Assembly (NCBI GenBank): GCA_029865485.1
Contig: JAOUGT010000006.1
Coordinates: 1 to 49,754, forward strand
Source of the DNA: Nitrospira sp.
GTDB taxonomy: Bacteria; Nitrospirota; Nitrospiria; Nitrospirales; Nitrospiraceae
Direction of reading: 5' to 3'
DNA: 49,754 nt
Part shown: positions 43,259 to 49,754 of the stretch, piece by piece
Numbering within the stretch: the first letter of the stretch is position 1
How the letters are laid out: each line of letters starts with the position of its first letter
Notes under the pieces: generated by a model
The model's input: only the letters and a program-made list of their open reading frames with translations
Databases searched by the model: none
What the model was told of the DNA's origin: nothing
Program-made: the position numbers and the translations under genes

Positions 43259-44002
43259 ATGGCTTCTAGTTCCAAGAAGACGGACAATGCGGCGGAGATC
43301 GATCGGTTGGCTCTGGCGCTTGCCAAAGAGCCAGGATCCAAAGTCTTCATCCCCCTGGCTGAAGAGTATGGGAAAGTCGGCCGGTGGGAAGAGGCTGTGG
43401 TGGTGCTGGAAGATGGGCTGAAAACCTATCCCGGTTTCATTACGGCTATGGTGGCATTAGGGCGTGCCTATGAGCAGGTGAATCAGCCGGTTAAGGCAAA
43501 GGCCATTCTAGAAGAAGCCATAAAAGTCAGCCCTGATAATCTTCGTGCGCATCGAACATTGGCGAAGCTCTACGCGGCTCAAGGGGCTAAAGATGCCGCG
43601 ATCCGATCCTGCAACGTGATTTTAGCAGTGAACCCACAGGATCAAGAAGCGTTGGCCCTGCGGGCAAGTCAGGATCACGCCGTGGTGCCGGAATGTACTC
43701 CGGGTTCGCCCCAACCTCCAGAGGAACTTGACAGGCCTCAGTCTGATCATCCTGCTGAAGTTCCTCTATTCTCAGTCGCAAAAGGCACGGCTCACGTTAC
43801 AGAGACGGGTGATGCCCAGGTGGCTTCAACCCTTTCGGATTTGGCCCAACGGGCCAAGCCAGTAGCTGCTGCCCTGTCCCTCGGTCCTCAGGGTTCAAGC
43901 AGGTCGTCTATTGCACGACTTGAGCAGTGGCTTCAGTTGATCCAGGCACGACGCCGTGATGGTTCTACCCCATCTCAATCGATCCAGAAAACTTCTGCGT
44001 GA
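43259..44002 (+). CDS. TPR protein of unknown function
   Basis: A 247-residue soluble protein with three or four tetratricopeptide repeats in residues 10-140 (IPLAEEYGKVGRWEEAVVV, AMVALGRAYEQVNQPVKAK, AHRTLAKLYAAQGAKDAAI). The C-terminal half is rich in Pro, Ser and Gln and looks disordered, ending with a helix (RSSIARLEQWLQLIQARR). The ATG at 43259 is used; an upstream start at 43211 overlaps coaBC. It is part of the coaBC-aroQ run, but its role there is unknown. Confidence 0.75.
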   Translation: MASSSKKTDNAAEIDRLALALAKEPGSKVFIPLAEEYGKVGRWEEAVVVLEDGLKTYPGFITAMVALGRAYEQVNQPVKAKAILEEAIKVSPDNLRAHRTLAKLYAAQGAKDAAIRSCNVILAVNPQDQEALALRASQDHAVVPECTPGSPQPPEELDRPQSDHPAEVPLFSVAKGTAHVTETGDAQVASTLSDLAQRAKPVAAALSLGPQGSSRSSIARLEQWLQLIQARRRDGSTPSQSIQKTSA

Positions 44003-44097
44003 CTTCAACAGTTTGACCCTCTGAAAGCAGGCTGCTAGAATGCCCCATCCAGAGTGAGAGTGGTCTTGTGTTTGGTGTGGAAGGGGGCAGACCTACC

Positions 44098-44598
44098 GTG
44101 CTCCGTATATTGGTCCTGCATGGTCCCAACCTGAATCTATTGGGTACCCGCGAACAATCTATTTATGGGACGATGTCGCTTGAAACAATTGACTTGTCTC
44201 TCCACAGATTGGGCGAAGAACTGGGCGCTCAGCTTGTCATTCGACAATCCAATCATGAAGGAGAGTTGGTGACCTGGATTCAGGAGGCCCGCCGAGATTG
44301 TCAAGGCATCATCATCAATCCGGCAGCCTATACTCATACGAGTATCGCGATACGCGATGCGCTGGCGGCAGTCGACCTCCCGACTGTCGAAGTTCATCTG
44401 TCAAATATTTATCGGCGGGAAACGTTTCGACAACAGTCCTATGTGTCTGGAGTGGCAGTGGCCCAGGTTTCGGGGTTTGGCCCATCCGGCTATTTGTTGG
44501 CTCTGCGGGGACTATGCGAGCATGTGGCGAAGGTTTCCCCGACTGGTTCCAAGCCAGTGATCTCGCCTGCTGACAGAAGCAGAACCAGCCTGACATGA
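44098..44598 (+). CDS. aroQ: Type II 3-dehydroquinate dehydratase
   Basis: AroQ removes water from 3-dehydroquinate in the shikimate pathway. [15 protein letters not shown] at the N-terminus, [28 protein letters not shown] and [12 protein letters not shown] are all family motifs. GTG 44098 gives the typical start and 166 aa, with AGGGGG upstream; an earlier GTG at 44068 is less likely. efp follows after 49 bases. Confidence 0.94.
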   Translation: MLRILVLHGPNLNLLGTREQSIYGTMSLETIDLSLHRLGEELGAQLVIRQSNHEGELVTWIQEARRDCQGIIINPAAYTHTSIAIRDALAAVDLPTVEVHLSNIYRRETFRQQSYVSGVAVAQVSGFGPSGYLLALRGLCEHVAKVSPTGSKPVISPADRSRTSLT

Positions 44599-44647
44599 GC
44601 CTGTTTTATGCGCTAGGGGTGTTTTTTCTCATCGAAGGGAGTTCAGA

Positions 44648-45208
44648 GTGATTTCCACGGTTGATTTTCGTGGCGGTGTCCGTTTGATGGTCGAAGGGGA
44701 GCCTTTCTACATTGTTGAATTTCAACACGTCAAGCCAGGCAAAGGTGGCGCATTTGTCCGTACTAAGTTGAAGAGCTACCTCTCAGGAAATGTGTTGGAT
44801 CGTACCTTTCGATCTGGAGAACGATTTGAGGAGCCTGATCTTGAAGAGCGTGAGATGCAATTTCTTTATGCGACGGGGGATGCTTATACGCTCATGGATA
44901 CAGAGACCTATGAGCAGTTGACGTTTGATAAGCAGCAATTGGGGGAGAATGCCGATCTGTTGAAAGAAAATATGGTCGCCAAGATCCTCATCTATGAGCA
45001 TCGGCCGATCGCGGTGGAGCTGCCGAACTTTATTGAACTTAAGGTTGTCGATGGTGAGCCTGGTGTACGGGGAGATACAGCGTCCGGAGGGACAAAGCCG
45101 GTCATCGTCGAAACAGGCGCCACCATTAAGGTGCCGCTCTATCTGGAGGTGGGCACTGTGATTCGAATCGATACACGTACGCGATCTTATGTGGAGCGTG
45201 TCCGGTGA
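44648..45208 (+). CDS. efp: Elongation factor P
   Basis: EF-P relieves ribosome stalling at polyproline stretches. Three beta domains are expected in 186 aa. The tip loop [10 protein letters not shown] places Lys32 at the position that is modified in E. coli-type EF-P; no modifying enzyme gene (epmA, epmB, or other) is in the window. A GTG start has AAGGGAG six bases upstream. The accB start overlaps the efp stop by four bases (GTGA). Confidence 0.95.
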   Translation: MISTVDFRGGVRLMVEGEPFYIVEFQHVKPGKGGAFVRTKLKSYLSGNVLDRTFRSGERFEEPDLEEREMQFLYATGDAYTLMDTETYEQLTFDKQQLGENADLLKENMVAKILIYEHRPIAVELPNFIELKVVDGEPGVRGDTASGGTKPVIVETGATIKVPLYLEVGTVIRIDTRTRSYVERVR

Positions 45209-45759
45209 GGGGTCGCCGGTCAAAACCCAAAGCCCGTCGTATTGTGTTAGCGGAAAGGCCGGGGTCACCACCTGGTGAAGCCGCGCTTGTCGTCGGTTCC
45301 AGTAAACATCTTCAGGAACTGATCGATCTGCTTCGTCGCAATAACCTGACTGAGTTGGAGCTCGAGCACCAAGGTGTACGGATACGCCTGCGGCACGAGC
45401 TCACGGCCAAGGCTCCTGTGGCGGTTCATCAAGAGTCGGTTCCGACCATTCCGCTGCAACCGTCGCAGGCTGGTTCTTCTACAATACCGGTGCAGGAAGG
45501 AACTGCCGGGTTTGTGACGATCACATCCCCCATCGTGGGGACATTTTATCGCTCTCCTTCTCCAGATGCGGATTCCTACGTCGACGAGGGCGATTTTGTG
45601 AAGAAGGGCCAAGTGCTCTGCATCGTTGAAGCGATGAAGCTCATGAATGAGATCGAGTCTGAATTAGACGGCCGGATTGTGAAGATCTTAGTGGAGAACA
45701 CCAAGTCGGTCGAATATGGTCAAGCTCTGTTCCTCATCGATCCTAAAGCCACCCCATAG
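45205..45759 (+). CDS. accB: AccB, biotin carboxyl carrier protein
   Basis: AccB carries biotin for acetyl-CoA carboxylase. The biotinyl domain (about 105-182) has [11 protein letters not shown] with Lys145 as the biotin attachment site. An N-terminal helix ([18 protein letters not shown]) and a Pro/Gln/Ser linker precede it. The first 30 or so residues are a basic extension ([11 protein letters not shown]) not seen in E. coli AccB; a GTG at 45244 could be the true start and would remove 13 of them. accC follows after 43 bases. Confidence 0.93.
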   Translation: MRGRRSKPKARRIVLAERPGSPPGEAALVVGSSKHLQELIDLLRRNNLTELELEHQGVRIRLRHELTAKAPVAVHQESVPTIPLQPSQAGSSTIPVQEGTAGFVTITSPIVGTFYRSPSPDADSYVDEGDFVKKGQVLCIVEAMKLMNEIESELDGRIVKILVENTKSVEYGQALFLIDPKATP

Positions 45760-45802
45760 GTCATTCTCACGGTGATGCTCTCCATCGTGTCGGAGCCAAA
45801 GC

Positions 45803-47143
45803 GTGTTTAAGAAAGTTTTAATTGCCAATCGTGGGGAAATTGCGCTGCGAGTGATTCGTGCGTGTAAAGAGCTCGGCATTCAGACCGTCGCGATTCATTC
45901 CGAGGCTGATGCGCTTGCCATGCATGTACGGGCAGCTGATGAAAAGGTCTGTGTCGGACCTGCTGATTCCGCGCTCAGTTATCGGAACATTCCCAATGTC
46001 CTGAGTGCAGCGGAGATTACCGGAGTCGATGCGATTCATCCCGGGTATGGGTTTCTCTCCGAGAACGCCCATTTTGCCGAAGTCTGCGAATCCATCGGGA
46101 TTAAGTTCATTGGGCCCAGCTCCGAAAATATCGCCATGATGGGAGATAAGGCGAAAGCACGCGAGATTGTGGCCAAGCGGGGTCTTCCTGTCACACCAGG
46201 GAGTCCCGGTGAAGTGCGCAGCGAGGAAGATGCATTGCAGGCTGCACAGAAAATCGGGTTTCCGGTTATCATTAAAGCAACGGCTGGTGGGGGCGGCCGT
46301 GGCATGCGTGTCGTCAATCGATCGGAAGATTTGGCACGAGCCTTTCAAGCGGCTCAGGCGGAAGCCAAATCGACGTTTGGAAACGACGGCGTATATCTTG
46401 AACGCTATTTTTTGGAGCCGCGTCATATCGAAGTACAGGTCTTGGCTGACCAGCAGGGCCGTGTCATTCATCTTGGGGAACGAGACTGCTCCATCCAGCG
46501 GCGCCATCAAAAGCTGGTCGAAGAGACTCCATCCCCTGTCGTCGACGACAAGCTTCGTCGGGAAATTGGGCGAGTGGCGGTGGAAGCCGTCAAAGCCGCG
46601 CATTACCGCAATGTGGGGACGGTAGAATTCCTCCTTGATAAGGACCGAAACTTTTACTTCATGGAGGTCAATACCCGTATTCAGGTTGAGCATCCGATTA
46701 CTGAAATGGTCACGGGGATTGATTTGATCAAGGAGCAGATTCGTCTTGCCGCCGGCCATCCACTCTCGCTGCGTCAACAGGACGTGGTCTTGTCCGGCCA
46801 CAGTCTGGAGTGTCGCATCAATGCCGAAGATCCTGAGAAGTTTACACCGTCTCCCGGAACGATTACCAAGTACAGCCCTCCGGGTGGATTTGGCGTGCGA
46901 GTGGATTCTGCGATGGAGTCCGGCTCGGTCGTTGTGCCGTACTATGATTCGATGATTGCCAAGCTGATTACGCATGGTCGTGATCGACAGGAGTCACTGG
47001 CGCGAATGAGGCGAGCCCTTGGTGAATTTGTGATTGAAGGGATCAAGACGACGATTCCGCTTCATCGCCGGATTCTTGATGATCCCGATTTTCAAAAAGG
47101 TCATGTCTCGACCACCTTCTTAGAGCATTTCTTGGCAAGATAG
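45803..47143 (+). CDS. accC: AccC, biotin carboxylase
   Basis: AccC uses ATP and bicarbonate to carboxylate biotin on AccB. The 446 aa protein has [21 protein letters not shown] [17 protein letters not shown], the glycine-rich ATP loop [14 protein letters not shown], the HIEVQVLAD segment, and [20 protein letters not shown]. The GTG start is at 45803. A long open frame on the opposite strand here is a codon-usage shadow. Confidence 0.97.
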   Translation: MFKKVLIANRGEIALRVIRACKELGIQTVAIHSEADALAMHVRAADEKVCVGPADSALSYRNIPNVLSAAEITGVDAIHPGYGFLSENAHFAEVCESIGIKFIGPSSENIAMMGDKAKAREIVAKRGLPVTPGSPGEVRSEEDALQAAQKIGFPVIIKATAGGGGRGMRVVNRSEDLARAFQAAQAEAKSTFGNDGVYLERYFLEPRHIEVQVLADQQGRVIHLGERDCSIQRRHQKLVEETPSPVVDDKLRREIGRVAVEAVKAAHYRNVGTVEFLLDKDRNFYFMEVNTRIQVEHPITEMVTGIDLIKEQIRLAAGHPLSLRQQDVVLSGHSLECRINAEDPEKFTPSPGTITKYSPPGGFGVRVDSAMESGSVVVPYYDSMIAKLITHGRDRQESLARMRRALGEFVIEGIKTTIPLHRRILDDPDFQKGHVSTTFLEHFLAR

Positions 47144-47346
47144 GTCTGTTCGTTCCTTCCTGATCGTCCCGCAGGTAGATTTCACTTAAGGTGTGCGCTC
47201 CGTCTCTTGGTCTGTCACGGTCGACATGGTAGCCCGGCTGGGCAGGTGTCACGGACCGCGCATGTGTCTCAGAATGGCGGGGACGTGATTCTTACCAGCC
47301 TTCCTGATAGGATGAATGAATGTCTCAGGGCGAGTGTGTGTGACGT

Positions 47347-48600
47347 ATGCGACGAATTGGGTTGATTGCGAGCGTTTTGGCGATCGGTTTGGGAATCGGC
47401 GGCTACGTGTTTTTTAACGGGGAGCGGAAGGTCCCTGTTCGATACCGAACGGCGTTAGTGGAGCGTGGGCAGATCGTTTCCGTGGTCAGTGCAACCGGGA
47501 CGATCAATCCGGTGGTATCCGTCCAGGTCGGGACGCAGGTATCAGGCATGATCAAGAGTCTTCACGCTGATTTCAATTCGCAGGTCAAAGCCGGGCAAAT
47601 TGTGGCGGTCATTGATCCGGAGCCGTTCAAGGCTCGCCGGGAACAGGCGGCGAGTAACTTGGACATGGCGCGGGCGAGCGTTGCGCGTGCAAGGGCCGAT
47701 CTGGCCCAACGAAAGCGAGAACTCGGCCGCGTGGAATCGCTGTTGCCGGAGCAATTTGTGTCGCAAAATGATGTTGATGTTGCCCTTACGAATTATCAGA
47801 GTGCTGAGGCGCAGCTCCGGGTCACGGAGGCTCAGGTTAGGCAGGCGGAGGCGGCGGTGAATGCCGCGGATCTTGAACTGAAATATACGGTGATTCGTTC
47901 GCCTGTCGATGGGATCGTGGTGGCTCGCAATATTGAGGTGGGACAGACGGTCGCGTCCAGCTTTGCCACGCCCAATCTGTTTCTCATTGCGCTGGATTTG
48001 ACCAAGATGCAAGTCGACACCAATGTCAGTGAATCGGATATCGGGGGGATGTCGGAGGGGAAGGAAGCGGTGTTTACTGTCGATGCGTACCCAGGGATCT
48101 CGTTTACAGGCCTGATCAAACAGGTACGTCTTGCACCGATCAGTGTACAGAATGTTGTGACGTACAATGTTGTGGTGAGTGTGGATAACGCGGACCTGCG
48201 GCTCAAGCCAGGCATGACCGCGAATGTCTCGATTGTGGTCGCGCAGAAAGACCACGTCCTCAAAGTTCCCAATGCCGCTCTCAGGTTTATGCCCCCAAGA
48301 GGTGAAGGGGGTTCCCAAGAGATCGGTGGACGAGCGAATAAGGGAGAGCCTGCTCGTCCATCCACGCTCGAAGGGGGAACCGTCTTGGCAAAAACAGTCT
48401 GGAAGCAGGTAGAGAATGGAGACCTTGTTGCGCTGCCCGTTCAGACCGGTATCTCGGACGGCTCTTCAACGGAGATCCTGTCTGAGGGGCTGGCGGAAGG
48501 AGATCTGATCGCCACCGGGATTGAACAGTCGTCAGGCGAGAGAAGGGGTAACGAGCTCCCTCCAGGGTTTGGCAGCCCACCACGTCCTCGCAATCGCTGA
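47347..48600 (+). CDS. macA: MacA-like periplasmic adaptor of an ABC efflux pump
   Basis: A 417-residue membrane-fusion protein, anchored at its N-terminus (IGLIASVLAIGLGIGGYVFF). It has a lipoyl-type half motif (VSVQVGTQVSGMIKSL), a long coiled-coil hairpin (about 95-180, rich in Ala, Arg, Gln), a second lipoyl half (YTVIRSPVDGIVVARNIEVGQ), and a beta-barrel domain. It should link a MacB-type pump to an outer-membrane channel such as TolC, which is not in the window. The ATPase and permease genes follow. Confidence 0.88.
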   Translation: MRRIGLIASVLAIGLGIGGYVFFNGERKVPVRYRTALVERGQIVSVVSATGTINPVVSVQVGTQVSGMIKSLHADFNSQVKAGQIVAVIDPEPFKARREQAASNLDMARASVARARADLAQRKRELGRVESLLPEQFVSQNDVDVALTNYQSAEAQLRVTEAQVRQAEAAVNAADLELKYTVIRSPVDGIVVARNIEVGQTVASSFATPNLFLIALDLTKMQVDTNVSESDIGGMSEGKEAVFTVDAYPGISFTGLIKQVRLAPISVQNVVTYNVVVSVDNADLRLKPGMTANVSIVVAQKDHVLKVPNAALRFMPPRGEGGSQEIGGRANKGEPARPSTLEGGTVLAKTVWKQVENGDLVALPVQTGISDGSSTEILSEGLAEGDLIATGIEQSSGERRGNELPPGFGSPPRPRNR

Positions 48601-48732
48601 GGTCCCTTTAGGATGCCAGATGAAAGGGAGAAGAGGGCCGGTTCTCGATGGACAAAGCAAGGGGTAGTGACACACGCCAGTGGCGTTCCTTCTTCCACCC
48701 TCTCTCCAAGATAATTAGGATTGTGTAGGGAT

Positions 48733-49431
48733 ATGGTCCCCCTCATCGTCTGCGAAGACCTCTGGAAGGTGTATCGAGTCGGCGATGTTGAGGTGCAGGC
48801 ATTGCGGGGGCTCAGCGTAACGATCAACGAAGGTGAGTTTGTCGCTATTATGGGGGCAAGTGGCTCAGGGAAGTCGACGCTGATGAACATTCTTGGCTGC
48901 TTGGATCAGCCGAGCAAGGGACGATACCGGTTAGGCGGTGTTGAGGTGGAGCGGCTGCAACCGGATCAGCTGGCAGAGATTCGGAATCAGAGGATCGGTT
49001 TTGTCTTTCAGAGTTTTAACCTTATTCCCCGAACCAGCGCGCTAGAAAACGCGCAACTGCCGCTTCTGTACCGAGGGTTGCCCCTAAAGGAACAACGAGC
49101 CCTTGCCTCTGCGGCACTCGAACGGGTCGGACTGAAGGGGCGTGAGCATCATACCCCCACACAATTGTCAGGTGGTCAACAACAACGGGTGGCGATCGCT
49201 CGGGCACTGGTGACCTCGCCATCTTTATTACTCGCCGACGAACCGACGGGAAATCTTGACACAGGGTCGAGTCATGAAATTATGGCGATCCTTGAAGGAT
49301 TGAATCGTGAAGGGATCACGGTGATTCTTGTAACGCATGAAGTTGATATTGCCGCCCACGCGGCACGCGAAATTGTGATCAAGGACGGCCAAGTCTTGAG
49401 TGACCGTACCACGCAGGATCGTGTTCACTAG
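48733..49431 (+). CDS. MacB-type ABC transporter ATPase (LolD-like)
   Basis: A 232-residue ATPase. Walker A is GASGSGKST, the signature is LSGGQQQRVAIARAL, and Walker B is LLLADEPTGNLD. It belongs to the LolD/MacB/FtsE group that pairs with FtsX-like permeases. In E. coli the ATPase is fused to the permease; here the two are separate genes. GTAGGGAT is the ribosome binding site before ATG 48733. It lies between the MacA-like adaptor and the permease. Confidence 0.92.
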   Translation: MVPLIVCEDLWKVYRVGDVEVQALRGLSVTINEGEFVAIMGASGSGKSTLMNILGCLDQPSKGRYRLGGVEVERLQPDQLAEIRNQRIGFVFQSFNLIPRTSALENAQLPLLYRGLPLKEQRALASAALERVGLKGREHHTPTQLSGGQQQRVAIARALVTSPSLLLADEPTGNLDTGSSHEIMAILEGLNREGITVILVTHEVDIAAHAAREIVIKDGQVLSDRTTQDRVH

Positions 49432-49555
49432 CAGGATGCTGAAAACGTCCGCCAGTGGCGTTCTCGCATCGCTCAGAGGCTCACCGTACAGAAGAGAGTA
49501 CGCTTCGCCTCTTCACTCACTGCGGCCTTGCTGGACGGCCATTTTGAGCATCCTG
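49432..49555. repeat. 124-bp imperfect palindromic element between ATPase and permease
   Basis: The left end CAGGATGCTGAAAACGTCCG and the right end, read in reverse complement as CAGGATGCTCAAAATGGCCG, match over about 24 bases. Inner parts (GGCTCACCGTAC and GTACGCTTCGCC) also pair. The whole 124 bases could fold into one long hairpin. Elements of this kind resemble REP-type or miniature elements; I believe similar ones are found in other Nitrospira genomes, but that is unverified recollection. Confidence 0.7.
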
Positions 49556-49648
49556 ATCACCCTTATGAGGGATCTCACGATCGTCCGTTGTTGTGCAAAG
49601 ATGCCTCGCCGAAATGGTTTTTCCGCAACCTGCTAGCGGAGGGTGCCG

Positions 49649-49754
49649 ATGTCGACGTTTGTGTGGCTGACAGTCGTGACGGCGCTGCGAATTTTGCAGC
49701 GGAATCGCCTGCGTGCCGGATTGACGATGTTGGGGATCATCATTGGAGTCGGTG
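49649..49754 (+). CDS. FtsX-like MacB permease (3'-truncated by window edge)
   Basis: From ATG 49649 the first 35 codons read MSTFVWLTVVTALRILQRN and on through RAGLTMLGIIIGVG, the standard N-terminus of MacB/FtsX-family permeases, with its first membrane helix. GGAGG lies seven bases upstream. The rest of the gene lies beyond the window. It completes the adaptor-ATPase-permease operon. Confidence 0.85.
   Translation, partial: MSTFVWLTVVTALRILQRNRLRAGLTMLGIIIGVG

Noticed and set aside
45818..46975. A 385-codon open frame on the minus strand
   Set aside because: It lies wholly inside accC on the opposite strand, has no family motifs, and is the usual antisense shadow of biased codon use.
49400..49636. 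A 78-codon frame after the ATPase gene
   Set aside because: It reads through the palindromic element and has no protein-like composition.

Overview
The window reads as a chromosomal segment of a Gram-negative bacterium of the phylum Nitrospirota, most likely Nitrospira. This is inferred from gene content and protein style, not from a database match. The Gram-negative call rests on an LptD gene, several lipoprotein signals and a MacA-type adaptor. The Nitrospira call rests on tandem DUF507 genes, an adrenodoxin-reductase-like ferredoxin/NADP reductase, many signalling genes, GC in the middle to upper 50s by eye, and a palindromic intergenic element. No rRNA, tRNA or CRISPR array was seen.

Layout. 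1-2233: molybdenum cofactor synthesis (end of moaC, a moaD-moaE fusion, moaA). 2448-7078: accD, folC and lptD. 7167-9211: thioredoxin and recN. 9213-13239, minus strand: a soluble GAF histidine kinase, an NtrC-type regulator and an HD-GYP response regulator. 13510-17111, minus strand: a secreted protein with the copper-ligand pattern of PHM/DBM monooxygenases, a secreted SnoaL-like protein, a PP2C phosphatase and a YprB-like exonuclease. 17206-20125, plus strand: a cyclophilin-like protein, two DUF507 proteins, a TPR lipoprotein, a Bcp peroxiredoxin and a degenerate HAD-like secreted protein.

20126-21400 is a scarred stretch. It holds the fused ends of a lost type I restriction operon, a decayed 3' piece of an HD-GYP gene, and an intact 57-residue zinc-ribbon gene. 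21401-22633 is an HD-GYP phosphodiesterase. 22807-29878 is a long plus-strand run: radA, a LolB-like lipoprotein, tsaB, rimI, a DUF465 gene, tatC, a beta-propeller, a cyclophilin and a lipoprotein. A glycosyltransferase (minus), a roughly 130-bp MITE, a ferredoxin/NADP reductase (plus) and NAD kinase (minus) follow.

34002-40032 holds clpC, with a good promoter and terminator, then tsaD, hflX and nth. 40029-47143 is a compact housekeeping operon: yicC, gmk, rpoZ, coaBC, a TPR gene, aroQ, efp, accB, accC. The window ends in a MacA/MacB-type efflux operon whose ATPase and permease genes are separated by a 124-bp palindromic element.

Most genes are ordinary. The best candidates for something less described are the PHM-like secreted protein and its neighbour, the restriction-system scar, the MITE and palindromic elements, the AT-rich island with a perfect 14-bp inverted repeat, and the small zinc-ribbon gene.
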